Below are positions 39,975 through 49,916 of a stretch of DNA of 64,000 nucleotides, one piece after another (position 1 is the first letter of the stretch; each line of letters starts with the position of its first letter). A program made the position numbers and the translations under genes. The notes below the pieces were generated by a model that did not search any database, had not been told where the DNA came from, and saw only the letters and a program-made list of their open reading frames with translations. Where the stretch lies: the NCBI RefSeq assembly GCF_016839145.1, contig NZ_CP069303.1, positions 1,054,001 through 1,118,000 of the forward strand, given 5' to 3'. This stretch comes from Shinella sp. PSBB067. GTDB lineage: Bacteria; Pseudomonadota; Alphaproteobacteria; Rhizobiales; Rhizobiaceae.

Positions 39975-40589
39975 ATGGGTCTGCAGGCTCTATTCTTCTA
40001 TCTGTTCGCCTTCGTGGCGGTGGCGTCCGCCTTCATGGTGATCGCGTCGAGGAACCCGGTCTATTCCGTGCTGTTCCTGATCCTCACCTTTTTCAACGCG
40101 GCCGGCCTGTTCCTCCTGACGGGCGCCGAGTTCCTGGCGATGATCCTGCTGGTCGTCTATGTCGGCGCCGTCGCGGTCCTCTTCCTCTTCGTCGTGATGA
40201 TGCTCGACATCGACTTCGCCGAGTTGCGCGCGGGTGCCCTCGACTATGCCCCGGTCGGCGCGCTGATCGGCGTGATCCTCGCGATCGAGCTTCTGGTGGT
40301 CGCCGGCGGCTGGGCCATGTCGCCCGAGATCGCCAAGACCGCCTCCATGCCGATCCCGCCCATCAGCGAGCGCACGAACACGGCCGCCCTCGGCGACGTG
40401 CTCTATACGAACTACGTCTACTTCTTCCAGATCGCCGGCCTCGTGCTGCTGGTCGCCATGATCGGTGCGATCGTGCTGACGCTGCGCCACAAGCCGCACA
40501 TCAAGCGCCAGGACATCCCGCAGCAGGTCGCCCGTACGCCGGCAACCGCCGTCGAGGTGGTCAAGGTAAAGCCGGGGCAGGGCATCTGA
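39975..40589 (+). CDS. nuoJ: NADH-quinone oxidoreductase subunit J
   Basis: The 204-residue ND6 homologue has five transmembrane helices; the conserved third one reads [22 protein letters not shown] and contains the pi-bulge region involved in proton-coupled motion. The C-terminal soluble tail (about 175–204) is Lys/Val-rich. It precedes nuoK by 25 bp. Confidence 0.97.
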   Translation: MGLQALFFYLFAFVAVASAFMVIASRNPVYSVLFLILTFFNAAGLFLLTGAEFLAMILLVVYVGAVAVLFLFVVMMLDIDFAELRAGALDYAPVGALIGVILAIELLVVAGGWAMSPEIAKTASMPIPPISERTNTAALGDVLYTNYVYFFQIAGLVLLVAMIGAIVLTLRHKPHIKRQDIPQQVARTPATAVEVVKVKPGQGI

Positions 40590-40614
40590 GGCCGCGCGGA
40601 CAAGGAAAAGCATC

Positions 40615-40923
40615 ATGGAAATCGGTATTTCCCACTATCTCACCGTCAGCGCCATCCTCTTCATGCTCGGCGTTTTCGGCATCTTCCTGAACAGGAAGAA
40701 CGTCATCGTCATCCTGATGTCGATCGAGCTCATCCTGCTGTCGGTCAACATCAACATGGTCGCATTCTCGCACTTCCTGAACGACATCGTCGGCCAGGTC
40801 TTCGCGCTGTTCATTCTGACCGTCGCGGCAGCGGAAGCGGCCATCGGTCTTGCAATTCTCGTCGTCTTCTACCGTAACCGCGGTTCGATCGCCGTCGAAG
40901 ACGTCAATATGATGAAGGGCTGA
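40615..40923 (+). CDS. nuoK: NADH-quinone oxidoreductase subunit K
   Basis: The 102-residue ND4L homologue has three transmembrane helices with two buried glutamates, in [16 protein letters not shown] and [14 protein letters not shown], needed for proton transfer. Length is canonical. Confidence 0.98.
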   Translation: MEIGISHYLTVSAILFMLGVFGIFLNRKNVIVILMSIELILLSVNINMVAFSHFLNDIVGQVFALFILTVAAAEAAIGLAILVVFYRNRGSIAVEDVNMMKG

Positions 40924-40930
40924 TCGGGTC

Positions 40931-42928
40931 ATGGATACCATCATCAAGGCAATCGTCTTCCTCCCGCTGATCGGCTTCCTGATCGCCGGTCTTGGCGGCA
41001 ACGCCATCGGCGCCAAGGCGTCGGAATACATCACGTCCGGCTTCATGATCGTCGCGGCCGTACTCTCCTGGATCGTCTTCTTCAACGTCGCCATGGGCGA
41101 GACGGAGATGATCAAGGTCAGCGTGCTCACCTGGATCCAGTCCGGCAGCCTCGACGTCGAATGGGCGTTCCGCGTCGACACGCTGACGGCCGTCATGCTC
41201 GTCGTCGTCAATTCGGTCTCGACGCTCGTGCACGTCTATTCGATCGGCTACATGCACCACGACCCGCATCGGCCGCGCTTCTTCGCCTACCTCTCGCTCT
41301 TCACCTTCGCCATGCTCATGCTGGTGACGTCGGACAACCTGCTGCAGATGTTCTTCGGCTGGGAAGGCGTCGGCCTGGCGTCCTATCTCCTGATCGGCTT
41401 CTGGTACAAGAAGCCCTCGGCCTGCGCTGCCGCCATGAAGGCCTTCATCGTCAACCGCGTCGGCGACTTCGGCTTCGCGCTCGGCATCTTCTCGGTCTTC
41501 GTGCTGTTCGGCTCGATCAACTTCGACACGATCTTCGCGACGGCCGCAACCTATCTTCCGGCCGAAGGCGCCGCGGATGCCGCAGAGCCCGTCATCAACC
41601 TGTTCGGCATGAGCCTCGACAAGTCGCAGGCGCTCACCGCCACCTGCCTCCTGCTCTTCATGGGCGCGATGGGCAAGTCGGCGCAGTTCCTGCTGCACAC
41701 CTGGCTGCCGGACGCCATGGAAGGCCCGACCCCGGTTTCGGCCCTCATCCATGCCGCCACCATGGTCACCGCCGGCGTCTTCCTGGTCGCCCGCATGTCG
41801 CCGATCTTCGAACTGTCGCATGACGCCCTGGTGGTCGTCACGCTGATCGGCGCCATCACCGCCTTCTTCGCGGCGACGGTCGGCCTTGTGCAGAACGACA
41901 TCAAGCGCGTCATCGCCTATTCGACCTGCTCGCAGCTCGGCTACATGTTCGTGGCCCTCGGCATCGGCGCATACGGCGCGGCGATCTTCCACCTCTTCAC
42001 GCACGCCTTCTTCAAGGCCCTCCTGTTCCTTGGCGCCGGCTCCGTCATCCACGCCGTCGATGGCGAGCAGGACATGCGCTACATGGGTGGCCTCAGGAAG
42101 CACATCCCGATCACCTTCTGGATGATGACGATCGGCACGCTGGCGCTGACGGGCGTCGGCATCCCGGGCACCGTTATCGGCTTTGCGGGCTTCTTCTCGA
42201 AGGACGCGATCATCGAGAGTACCTTTGCCTCGCACAGCCCGGTCGCCGGCTTCGCCTTCGCGCTCCTGGTGATCGCCGCGCTCTTCACGAGCTTCTATTC
42301 CTGGCGCCTGGCCTTCATGACCTTCTTCGGCAAGCCGCGCGCTTCCGCCGACGTCATGCACCACGTCCATGAATCGCCTGCCGTCATGCTGGTCCCGCTC
42401 TTCATCCTGGGCGCCGGCGCGATCTTCGCGGGCGTGCTGTTCGTCGAGTATTTCTACGGCCACCACTATGTCGAGTTCTGGCAGGGCGCGCTCTTCACGC
42501 TGCCGGAGAACGACCTGGTCAACGAGTACCACCACGTTCCGCTCTGGGTGAAGTGGAGCCCGTTCGCGGCCATGGCCATCGGCTTCGTCACCGCCTGGTA
42601 CATGTACATCCGCTCGCCGGAGACCCCGAAGTACCTTGCCGAGCAGCACCGCGGTCTCTACCAGTTCCTGCTCAACAAGTGGTACTTCGACGAGCTCTAC
42701 GACTTCCTCTTCGTCCGTCCGGCGAAGGCGCTCGGCACGTTCCTCTGGAAGAAGGGTGACGGCACCGTCATCGACGGCTTCGGCCCGAACGGCATCGCCG
42801 CCCGCGTCGTCGACGTCACCAACCGCGTCGTCCGCCTCCAGACCGGTTACCTCTATCACTACGCATTCGCGATGCTGCTCGGTATTGCAGCACTCGTCAC
42901 ATGGATGATGCTCGGGAGTTCCCTCTGA
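40931..42928 (+). CDS. nuoL: NADH-quinone oxidoreductase subunit L
   Basis: The 665-residue antiporter-like subunit sits at the tip of the membrane arm. It has about 14–16 transmembrane helices with the Mrp-like core ([72 protein letters not shown]) and a C-terminal lateral helix. Its stop codon overlaps the nuoM start by one base. Confidence 0.98.
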   Translation: MDTIIKAIVFLPLIGFLIAGLGGNAIGAKASEYITSGFMIVAAVLSWIVFFNVAMGETEMIKVSVLTWIQSGSLDVEWAFRVDTLTAVMLVVVNSVSTLVHVYSIGYMHHDPHRPRFFAYLSLFTFAMLMLVTSDNLLQMFFGWEGVGLASYLLIGFWYKKPSACAAAMKAFIVNRVGDFGFALGIFSVFVLFGSINFDTIFATAATYLPAEGAADAAEPVINLFGMSLDKSQALTATCLLLFMGAMGKSAQFLLHTWLPDAMEGPTPVSALIHAATMVTAGVFLVARMSPIFELSHDALVVVTLIGAITAFFAATVGLVQNDIKRVIAYSTCSQLGYMFVALGIGAYGAAIFHLFTHAFFKALLFLGAGSVIHAVDGEQDMRYMGGLRKHIPITFWMMTIGTLALTGVGIPGTVIGFAGFFSKDAIIESTFASHSPVAGFAFALLVIAALFTSFYSWRLAFMTFFGKPRASADVMHHVHESPAVMLVPLFILGAGAIFAGVLFVEYFYGHHYVEFWQGALFTLPENDLVNEYHHVPLWVKWSPFAAMAIGFVTAWYMYIRSPETPKYLAEQHRGLYQFLLNKWYFDELYDFLFVRPAKALGTFLWKKGDGTVIDGFGPNGIAARVVDVTNRVVRLQTGYLYHYAFAMLLGIAALVTWMMLGSSL

Positions 42929-44442
42929 TGACCGATTGGCCCATTCTTTCAGCGGTCACCTTCCTCCCGCTCGTCGGCGTGGCGCTCCTGCTGCTGACCC
43001 GCGAGGACAGCCCGTACGGCCGCCGCAACATCCTCAACGTGGCGCTGCTGACGACGGTCTTCACCTTCGTGCTCTCGCTCTTCATCTGGGTCGGCTTCGA
43101 TTATTCGAACCCCGGCTTCCAGATGGTCGAGAAGCATGAATGGCTCGGCACCGGCATTTCCTACCATCTCGGCGTCGACGGCATCTCCATGCTGTTCGTC
43201 ATCCTGTCGACCTTCCTGATGCCGTTCTGCGTGCTGGCGAGCTGGAACACCATCGAGAAGCGCCTGAAGGAATACATGATCGCCTTCCTGCTTCTGGAGG
43301 TGTTCATGGTCGGCGTGTTCGTCTCGCTCGACATCGTCCTCTTCTACGTCTTCTTCGAGGCGGGCCTCATTCCGATGTTCATCATCATCGGCGTGTGGGG
43401 CGGCAAGGATCGCGTCTACGCATCCTACAAGTTCTTCCTCTATACGCTGCTCGGCTCGGTGCTGATGCTGCTCGCCATCATGGCGATGTACTGGCAGGCC
43501 GGCACGACCGACATCACGGAACTGCTTGCCTACAACTTCCCGGCCCATATGCAGACCTGGCTATGGCTCGCCTTCTTCGCCTCCTTCGCGGTGAAGATGC
43601 CGATGTGGCCGGTCCACACCTGGCTTCCCGACGCGCACGTGCAGGCGCCGACGGCGGGCTCGGTGATCCTGGCCGGCGTCCTCCTGAAGCTCGGCGGCTA
43701 CGGTTTCATCCGCTTCTCGCTCGCGATGTTCCCGCTCGCCTCCGACTATTTCGCGCCCTTCGTCTTCGCGCTGTCGGTCATCGCCATCATCTACACCTCG
43801 CTGGTGGCGATGATGCAGGACGACATCAAGAAGCTGATCGCCTATTCGTCAATCGCGCACATGGGCTATGTCACCATGGGCATCTTCGCGGCGAACACGC
43901 AGGGCCTCCAGGGCGCCATCTTCCAGATGCTCTCGCACGGCATCGTCTCCGGCGCGCTCTTCCTGTGCGTCGGCGTCGTCTACGACCGGCTGCACACCCG
44001 CGAGATCTCCGCCTATGGCGGCCTCGTCAACAACATGCCGAAATACGCCGTCGCCTTCATGGTCTTCACCATGGCCAATGTCGGCCTGCCGGGCACCTCG
44101 GGCTTCGTCGGCGAAATCATGACCCTGCTCGGCGCCTTCCGCGCCAATACCTGGGTCGCGTTCTTCGCCACGACCGGCGTCATCCTCTCGGCCTCCTACG
44201 CGCTGTGGCTCTACCGCCGCGTGATCTTCGGCGCGCTCGAGAAGGAAAGCCTGAAATCGCTGCTCGACCTGTCGGGCCGCGAGAAGCTGCTGCTCTATCC
44301 GCTCGTGATCCTGACGATCTTCTTCGGCGTCTATCCGGCACCGGTGTTCAATGTGACGGCGGCTTCGGTCGACGCGCTTCTCAACCAATATTCCGCGGCT
44401 CTGCAGGCGGCGCAGCAATCCGTTGCGCTCCTGGCGAACTGA
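42928..44442 (+). CDS. nuoM: NADH-quinone oxidoreductase subunit M
   Basis: The 504-residue antiporter-like subunit pumps protons. Core motifs are [40 protein letters not shown] and [21 protein letters not shown]. The ATG at 42928 overlaps the nuoL stop (TGATG), so initiation is coupled; this start gives MTDWPILS, the normal N-terminus. Confidence 0.98.
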   Translation: MTDWPILSAVTFLPLVGVALLLLTREDSPYGRRNILNVALLTTVFTFVLSLFIWVGFDYSNPGFQMVEKHEWLGTGISYHLGVDGISMLFVILSTFLMPFCVLASWNTIEKRLKEYMIAFLLLEVFMVGVFVSLDIVLFYVFFEAGLIPMFIIIGVWGGKDRVYASYKFFLYTLLGSVLMLLAIMAMYWQAGTTDITELLAYNFPAHMQTWLWLAFFASFAVKMPMWPVHTWLPDAHVQAPTAGSVILAGVLLKLGGYGFIRFSLAMFPLASDYFAPFVFALSVIAIIYTSLVAMMQDDIKKLIAYSSIAHMGYVTMGIFAANTQGLQGAIFQMLSHGIVSGALFLCVGVVYDRLHTREISAYGGLVNNMPKYAVAFMVFTMANVGLPGTSGFVGEIMTLLGAFRANTWVAFFATTGVILSASYALWLYRRVIFGALEKESLKSLLDLSGREKLLLYPLVILTIFFGVYPAPVFNVTAASVDALLNQYSAALQAAQQSVALLAN

Positions 44443-44458
44443 GGACGGGACCCAAGAC

Positions 44459-45901
44459 ATGACTGCTGATACAATCCTTGCCAGCCTTCAGCTCTCGACG
44501 CCGGAGATCATCCTCGCCGTCGGCGGTCTGGTCCTGCTGATGATCGGTGTCTTCTCGGGCGAACGGTCGGGCACGACCGTGACCGGGCTCGCCGTCGCCG
44601 TGCTCATCATCGCCGGCCTCTGGCTGGTGCTGGCAACCGGCGAGGGCCAGGCCTATGGCGGCGCCTTCGTCTCGGACGCCTTCGCCAAGTTCATGAAGGT
44701 GCTGGCGCTGATCGGCTCCATCACCGCCATGGTGATGACGGTCGGCCATGCCCGCTCGGAGCAACTCGACCGCTTCGAGTTCCCGGTACTCGTCGTGCTG
44801 TCTACGCTCGGCATGCTGCTGATGATCTCGGCCAACAGCCTGCTGTCGCTCTATCTCGCACTCGAACTCCAGTCGCTCGCCCTCTACGTGCTCGCCGCAA
44901 TCAACCGCGAGAGCCTGCGCTCGACGGAAGCCGGCCTGAAATATTTCGTTCTCGGCGCGCTGTCGTCGGGCATGCTGCTCTACGGCATGTCGCTGGTCTA
45001 CGGCTTCACCGGCCATATCGGCTTCCAGGAGATCGCCGCGGCCCTGACCGCCGAAGGCCGTTCGCTCGGCCTCGTCTTCGGCCTGGTGTTCATCCTCGCC
45101 GGCCTTGCCTTCAAGATCTCGGCCGTGCCGTTCCACATGTGGACGCCGGATGTCTATGAAGGCGCGCCGACCCCGGTCACGGCCTTCTTCGCCGCCGCCC
45201 CGAAGGTCGCCGCCATGGCCATGCTGGTGCGCATCGTCATCGATGCCTTCCAGCCCGTCGTCGCCGACTGGCAGCAGGTCGTGGTCTTCATCTCCATCGC
45301 CTCTATGCTGCTCGGTTCCTTCGCCGCCATCGGCCAGCGCAACATCAAGCGCCTGATGGCCTATTCGTCGATCGGCCACATGGGCTATGCGCTCGTCGGC
45401 CTTGCCTCCGGCTCCATGGCCGGCGTGCGCGGCGTGGCGCTCTACATGCTCATCTACATGGTCATGACGCTCGGCACCTTCGCCTGCATCCTCGCCATGC
45501 GCCGCAAGGAAGGCGGCAATGTCGAGAACATCGACGATCTCGCCGGCCTTTCCTCGACCAACCCGTTCATGGCGACGGCGATGACGGTGCTGATGTTCTC
45601 GCTGGCCGGCATTCCGCCGCTGGCAGGCTTCTTCGCCAAGTACTTCGTCTTCATGGCGGCCATCGAGGCCCAGCTTTATGCGCTCGCCATCATCGGCGTG
45701 CTCTCCTCGGTCGTCGGCGCCTACTATTACCTGCGCGTCATCAAGGTGATGTGGTTCGACGAGCCGACCGGCGAGTTCGCCCGGACCTCGGGCGAACTGA
45801 AGCTGGTCTTCGGCCTTTCCGGCCTCTTCATGCTCGGCTACGTGCTGATCGGCGGGCCGATCGGCAATGCGGCCGAAGCTGCGGCGCGGACGTTCTTTTG
45901 A
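44459..45901 (+). CDS. nuoN: NADH-quinone oxidoreductase subunit N
   Basis: The 480-residue antiporter-like subunit completes the set of 14 nuo genes. It shows [43 protein letters not shown] and [21 protein letters not shown]. It begins 17 bp after nuoM. birA starts 23 bp after its stop with no visible terminator, so birA may be read from the nuo transcript. Confidence 0.98.
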   Translation: MTADTILASLQLSTPEIILAVGGLVLLMIGVFSGERSGTTVTGLAVAVLIIAGLWLVLATGEGQAYGGAFVSDAFAKFMKVLALIGSITAMVMTVGHARSEQLDRFEFPVLVVLSTLGMLLMISANSLLSLYLALELQSLALYVLAAINRESLRSTEAGLKYFVLGALSSGMLLYGMSLVYGFTGHIGFQEIAAALTAEGRSLGLVFGLVFILAGLAFKISAVPFHMWTPDVYEGAPTPVTAFFAAAPKVAAMAMLVRIVIDAFQPVVADWQQVVVFISIASMLLGSFAAIGQRNIKRLMAYSSIGHMGYALVGLASGSMAGVRGVALYMLIYMVMTLGTFACILAMRRKEGGNVENIDDLAGLSSTNPFMATAMTVLMFSLAGIPPLAGFFAKYFVFMAAIEAQLYALAIIGVLSSVVGAYYYLRVIKVMWFDEPTGEFARTSGELKLVFGLSGLFMLGYVLIGGPIGNAAEAAARTFF

Positions 45902-45924
45902 GCGGGTCCGCCAGTTCCTGCCGG

Positions 45925-46665
45925 ATGTCGCTCGACGACTTCCGGCACGAGGCGCTCGCCGAGGTGGGCTCCACCAATACGGAATGCCTGGAGCGCGCCC
46001 GAAAGGGCGCGCTTTCCGGTCTCTGGATCACCGCCGGCCGGCAGACCGGCGGGCGCGGCCGGCGCGGGCGCGCCTGGTTCTCCGAGCCGGGCAATCTCTA
46101 TGCCTCGCTGCTGCTGATCGACGCGGCACCGATGGACCGGCTCGGCTCGCTGCCGCTCGCCGTCGCCGTCGCCGTGCAGGACGCCATCCGCCGCATCATG
46201 CCGCTCGATGCGCCCGACGTCCTGATCAAATGGCCGAACGACATCCTGGTCGACCGGCGCAAGGTCTGCGGCATCCTTGTCGAGGGCGAAAGCCTGCCCG
46301 ACGGCCGGCACGGCCTGGTGATCGGCATCGGCATCAACGTCGCCGTGGCGCCTGACGCCGGGCTCTATCCCGTCGCGACGCTGCGCGACTTCGGTGCCAC
46401 GGCCGCACCCGAGGAACTCTTCGCCTTGCTCTTCCAGTCCATGGCGCAGACGCTCTCGCTCTGGAACCGCGGCCGCGGCATCGCGGCGATCATGGAGCGC
46501 TGGAAGCAGGTCGCCGGCGGCATCGGCGAGACCATAACGGTCAATCTGCCCGACCGTTCGATTTCCGGGCGCTTTGCCGGAATTGATGATACAGGTCTCC
46601 TGAAACTGGAGACGGATGACGGCGGCACGCGACTGATCGCGGCCGGCGACGTGTTTTTTGGATAG
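45925..46665 (+). CDS. birA: Biotin–[acetyl-CoA-carboxylase] ligase, catalytic-only form
   Basis: The 246-residue enzyme activates biotin as biotinyl-AMP and attaches it to carrier proteins. It has VGSTNTECLERA, the biotinyl-AMP loop GGRGRRGRAW, IKWPNDILVDRRKVCGILVE and the C-terminal SH3-like domain (GRFAGIDDTGLLKLET). It lacks the N-terminal helix-turn-helix of E. coli BirA, so it is a group I ligase that cannot repress the bio operon. A TTG at 45898 in frame, overlapping the nuoN stop, is an alternative start. Confidence 0.95.
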   Translation: MSLDDFRHEALAEVGSTNTECLERARKGALSGLWITAGRQTGGRGRRGRAWFSEPGNLYASLLLIDAAPMDRLGSLPLAVAVAVQDAIRRIMPLDAPDVLIKWPNDILVDRRKVCGILVEGESLPDGRHGLVIGIGINVAVAPDAGLYPVATLRDFGATAAPEELFALLFQSMAQTLSLWNRGRGIAAIMERWKQVAGGIGETITVNLPDRSISGRFAGIDDTGLLKLETDDGGTRLIAAGDVFFG

Positions 46666-46680
46666 GATTATTTGAACCCG

Positions 46681-48348
46681 ATGGCAAAAGAAGACGAACT
46701 GGTGTTCCTGCCGCTTGGCGGCGTCGGCGAGATCGGCATGAACCTCGCGCTCTACGGCTACGGCCCGAAGACGAACCGCCAGTGGATCATGGTCGATTGC
46801 GGCGTCACCTTCCCGGGGCCGGACCTGCCGGGCGTCGACCTCGTGCTGCCCGACATCCGCTTTCTCGCCGGCGAGCGCAAGAACCTCAAGGGCATCGTCA
46901 TCACCCACGCCCACGAGGACCATTACGGCGCGCTGAACGAGCTGTGGCCGGGCCTCAACGTGCCGGTCTACGCCTCGCCGTTTACGGCCGGCATGCTGGA
47001 AGCCAAGCGCGACTACGAGCGCAGCCGCGTCGAGATCCCGGTGACGATCTTCAAGCAGGGCGACAGGATCAATCTCGGCCCGTTCGAGATCGAGGCCATC
47101 GGCGTCAACCACTCCATTCCCGAGCCGATGTCGCTGGCGATCAAGACCCCGCTCGGCACCGTCATCCACACGGGCGACTGGAAGATCGACCTCGATCCCT
47201 CGCTCGGGCCGCTGACGGACGAGGCACGCTTCCGCAAGCTCGGCGACGAGGGCGTCCTCGCGCTGATCTGCGACAGCACCAATGCCGTGCGCGACGGCAT
47301 TTCCCCGTCCGAGCACGAGGTCTCGGAAAGCCTGACGAAGATCATCGAGAGCGCCGAGGGCAGGGTGGGCATCACCACCTTCTCCTCGAATGTGGGACGT
47401 ATCCGCTCCATCGCCCAGGCCGCGGAAGCCGCCGGCCGCGAGGTGCTGCTGCTCGGCAGCTCCATGAAGCGCGTGGCGGACGTGGCGCGCGACATCGGCC
47501 TGATGGAGGGCCTGAAGCCCTTCATCGCCGAGGACGAATTCGGCTATATCCCGCGCGACAAGGTGGTCGTCATCCTGACGGGCAGCCAGGGCGAGCCGCG
47601 CGCGGCGCTCGCCAAGATCGCCCGCGACGAGATGCGCAACGTCGCCTTCACCGCCGGCGACACGATCATCTTCTCCTCGCGCGCCATTCCCGGCAACGAG
47701 AAGGCGATCAACGACATCAAGAACGGCCTGGTCGAGCAGGGCATCCATATCATTACCGACGCCGAGGCGCTGGTGCACGTTTCCGGCCATCCGCGCCGCA
47801 ACGAGCTCCAGCAGATGTACGGCTGGGTGCGCCCGAAGATGGTCGTGCCCGTGCATGGCGAGGCGGTGCATCTGACCGCCCATGCCGAGCTTGCCGCACA
47901 GTCCGGCATCGCCGAGGTGCCGCGCGTGCGCAACGGCGACGTGCTGAAGCTCGCCCCCGGCATGCCCGAGGTCGTCGACCACGCCCCCTACGGCCGCATC
48001 TTCAAGGACGGCAATCTCATCGGCGATTACGAGGAGATGGGCATCGGCGACCGCCGCAAGCTCGCCTTCGTCGGCCACGTCGCCGTCAGCGTCCTGCTCG
48101 ACAGCCGCTACGACTTCATGGGCGACCCGGAGGTCGAGCCCTTCGGCCTGCCGCAGTTCGACGACGAGGGCGAGGACATGGGCGACACGCTCTATGACGC
48201 CGTGCTCGGCGCCGTCGAAAGCATCCCGCGCGCCCGCCGCAAGGATCTCGAAATGGTGCGCGAGGCGGTGCGCCGCGCCGTGCGCTCCACCGCGAACGAG
48301 ATCTGGGGCAAGAAGCCCGTCGTCACGGTGTTCCTGACGAAGGTCTGA
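46681..48348 (+). CDS. rnj: Ribonuclease J
   Basis: The 555-residue metallo-beta-lactamase/beta-CASP ribonuclease combines 5'-3' exonuclease and endonuclease activity in RNA decay and rRNA maturation. It shows LVFLPLGGVGEIGMN at the start, the zinc motif THAHEDHYGAL, a second-site HTGDWKID, SGHPRRNEL and the beta-CASP region VHGEAVHL. An in-frame TTG at 46672 with AGGA four nt upstream is a possible start three codons earlier; I kept ATG at 46681 on family pattern. The birA–rnj gap is 15 bp. Confidence 0.96.
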   Translation: MAKEDELVFLPLGGVGEIGMNLALYGYGPKTNRQWIMVDCGVTFPGPDLPGVDLVLPDIRFLAGERKNLKGIVITHAHEDHYGALNELWPGLNVPVYASPFTAGMLEAKRDYERSRVEIPVTIFKQGDRINLGPFEIEAIGVNHSIPEPMSLAIKTPLGTVIHTGDWKIDLDPSLGPLTDEARFRKLGDEGVLALICDSTNAVRDGISPSEHEVSESLTKIIESAEGRVGITTFSSNVGRIRSIAQAAEAAGREVLLLGSSMKRVADVARDIGLMEGLKPFIAEDEFGYIPRDKVVVILTGSQGEPRAALAKIARDEMRNVAFTAGDTIIFSSRAIPGNEKAINDIKNGLVEQGIHIITDAEALVHVSGHPRRNELQQMYGWVRPKMVVPVHGEAVHLTAHAELAAQSGIAEVPRVRNGDVLKLAPGMPEVVDHAPYGRIFKDGNLIGDYEEMGIGDRRKLAFVGHVAVSVLLDSRYDFMGDPEVEPFGLPQFDDEGEDMGDTLYDAVLGAVESIPRARRKDLEMVREAVRRAVRSTANEIWGKKPVVTVFLTKV

Positions 48349-48386
48349 TTTGCGTTCCGGGGCTCGGGTGATATGGGGATGGCGTC

Positions 48387-48420
48387 CCCTTCATCCGGCC
48401 CGTCCGGGCCACCTTCTCCC
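48387..48420. repeat. RIME-type half element
   Basis: CCCTTCATCCGGCCCGTCCGGGCCACCTTCTCCC contains a GGCCCG/CGGGCC palindrome and matches, with few changes, one arm of the element at 17261–17419 read on the other strand. It lies between rnj and mce. I give only this short unit; the second palindrome is absent. Confidence 0.7.
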
Positions 48421-48447
48421 ATCCGGGGCGGCCAAAGGAGAGAATGC

Positions 48448-48852
48448 ATGCTCGGAAAGGTCAACCATATCGCCATCGCCGTGCCGGACCTTGCCGCTGC
48501 CATCGCGACCTACCGCGACACGCTCGGCGCGACGGTCTCCGCCGCCGAGGCGCTGCCGGAGCATGGCGTGACGGTGGCCTTCGTCGAGCTGCCGAACACC
48601 AAGGTGGAACTGCTGGAACCCCTGGGCGAAGCCTCGCCGATTGCCGCCTTCCTGGAAAAGTCGCCCGCCGGCGGCATGCATCATATCTGCTACGAGGTGG
48701 ACGATATCCTCGCCGCCCGCGACAAGCTGGTGGCGAGCGGCGCGCGCGTCCTTGGCGACGGAAACCCGAAGACCGGCGCCCATGGCAAGCCGGTGCTCTT
48801 CCTCCATCCCAAGGATTTCCTCGGCACGCTGGTGGAGCTGGAAGAGGTGTGA
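48448..48852 (+). CDS. mce: Methylmalonyl-CoA epimerase
   Basis: The 134-residue vicinal-oxygen-chelate enzyme interconverts (R)- and (S)-methylmalonyl-CoA, linking propionyl-CoA breakdown to succinyl-CoA. It starts MLGKVNHIAIAVPDLAAAIA and includes the metal ligand regions GMHHICYEVDDI and VLFLHPKDFLGTLVELEE. I chose the ATG at 48448; an ATG four bases earlier is out of frame. GGAGAG lies upstream. Confidence 0.95.
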   Translation: MLGKVNHIAIAVPDLAAAIATYRDTLGATVSAAEALPEHGVTVAFVELPNTKVELLEPLGEASPIAAFLEKSPAGGMHHICYEVDDILAARDKLVASGARVLGDGNPKTGAHGKPVLFLHPKDFLGTLVELEEV

Positions 48853-48929
48853 CAGCACGCCGCCCATTGTCTGTTTGAACTTCCGCGCCGACGGGCGTAA
48901 AAGGGCCGCTGCCGCACGAGGGACCGTCC

Positions 48930-49196
48930 ATGCAGTTCTTTTCCTATTTCGCCGTCTATTTCATCGTCTGGTGGATCACGCTCTTCGCCGTCCTGCCCGT
49001 CGGGCTGAAGACGCAGGCGGAGGCGAACGACGTGGTGCCCGGCACGGTGGAAAGCGCACCTGCGCGCTTTCGCGGCGGCCGCGTCGTGTTGATGACGACG
49101 CTCGTCTCCGCCTTCATCTATGGCGCCTATATTTTCGCCATGCAGCTCGGCTACGGCATCGACGCCATCCCCCAGCTCGTCCCGATCCACGAATAG
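48930..49196 (+). CDS. DUF1467 family small membrane protein
   Basis: The 88-residue protein has two transmembrane helices (about 5–24 and 52–73) joined by a loop with VGLKTQAEANDVVPGTVESAPA, the DUF1467 pattern. It is common in Rhizobiales between mce and proS. Function unknown. Start ATG at 48930 gives MQFFSYFAVYFIVWW, the typical opening. Confidence 0.92.
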   Translation: MQFFSYFAVYFIVWWITLFAVLPVGLKTQAEANDVVPGTVESAPARFRGGRVVLMTTLVSAFIYGAYIFAMQLGYGIDAIPQLVPIHE

Positions 49197-49472
49197 ACGG
49201 CCGCCACAAAGGTTAACGAGCGTTAGCAGGCAGGAAGCAAGGCATTTCATTCCCGCCGGGACGCGGCGAAAAAGTCTTCCATTTGCCTCTTGTCAGATTC
49301 TGCGTCGGAAAAACGGTTATGCGGCCCCGCCGGGCGCCGGTGACGTAGCGTCAGCCATCGCCTGTCCGACCGTGCGTAAGCGTGGTGCCGCAATGCCTCA
49401 TGCGGTGTGCGGCTTTGACGCATGGAATCCGCGGCCGAATTTTGCGAAGGGAGGAGGGCAAGTAAAAAAGGC

Positions 49473-49502
49473 AAAAAAAAACAAGGCCGAAAGCCTTGTT
49501 TT
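49473..49502 (-). terminator. Orphan Rho-independent terminator, stronger on the minus strand
   Basis: AAAACAAGGC (49478–49487) pairs with GCCTTGTTTT (49493–49502) around CGAAA. On the minus strand the stem is followed by at least five more U residues and then another U6; on the plus strand only TTTT is available. No annotated minus-strand gene lies within 7 kb to the right, so it has no known client. Confidence 0.8.
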
Positions 49503-49701
49503 ACAGGTATCGCGTGATCTTTATCCGTTGTGCGGTGGCAGCGTCTGCGCGCGCCAAAGATCTGATCCTCCCAAGACTTGACCGCGAAATTGGCTGGAAT
49601 TTGTACTTCCTGCCTGTTTTGTGAGCCGAAACTAGCCCAAAGCTTGGGCGTTGTCATCCGCTTTTTTTGCATTTTTGCTACACTGGAATAAAATTTTTCC
49701 G

Positions 49702-49730
49702 TTGACAAGCTACGCGCAATTTCCGTTATT
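49702..49730 (+). promoter_or_regulatory. Sigma-70-like promoter of proS
   Basis: TTGACA at 49702–49707, 17-nt spacer, GTTATT at 49725–49730 in the only AT-rich part of the region. The start of transcription would be near 49737, giving a leader of about 180 nt. Confidence 0.6.
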
Positions 49731-49784
49731 GGCGCCCCCATTTTTCTGCCACATTTGTGCGGGCTGCCGAGTCCGGTGGACAGT

Positions 49785-49839
49785 GCTTCGCGCCGACGCC
49801 CCCGTTCGGCCCTGCCGGGTTCCCTTCCTCCCGCGAAGC
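49785..49839 (+). promoter_or_regulatory. Structured proS 5' leader
   Basis: GCTTCGCG (49785–49792) pairs perfectly with CGCGAAGC (49832–49839), enclosing a 39-nt loop that has its own CGGC/GCCG hairpin. A second small hairpin, GCGTT-TATG-AACGC, follows. A three-codon frame (ATGAACGCGTGA, 49844–49855) lies after it. This is a candidate cis-regulatory RNA; no known riboswitch class is recognised. Confidence 0.4.
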
Positions 49840-49916
49840 GTTTATGAACGCGTGAAAATCAACGTCATTTTGCCCGATTCCCGAAATAGGGCGGATCAGT
49901 CACTCCGGAACCCGAT

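Larger units (their letters stand above)
49197..49916. other. 720-bp gene-free stretch before proS
   Basis: No frame here has convincing protein sequence on either strand. The stretch holds an orphan Rho-independent terminator (49473–49502), a GCCCAA/TTGGGC hairpin (49635–49649), the proS promoter (49702–49730) and a structured proS leader (49785–49839). It is less GC-rich than its surroundings between about 49600 and 49760. It is a good place for a small RNA. Confidence 0.7.

Noticed and set aside
39899..40690. 263-codon frame overlapping nuoJ and nuoK
   Set aside because: Frame-shifted shadow of nuoJ/nuoK, Arg/Gly/His-rich.
49247..49741. 164-codon minus-strand frame in the DUF1467–proS gap
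   Set aside because: Composition is not protein-like (runs of Arg/His/Ser, no fold pattern) and it crosses the orphan terminator and the proS promoter.
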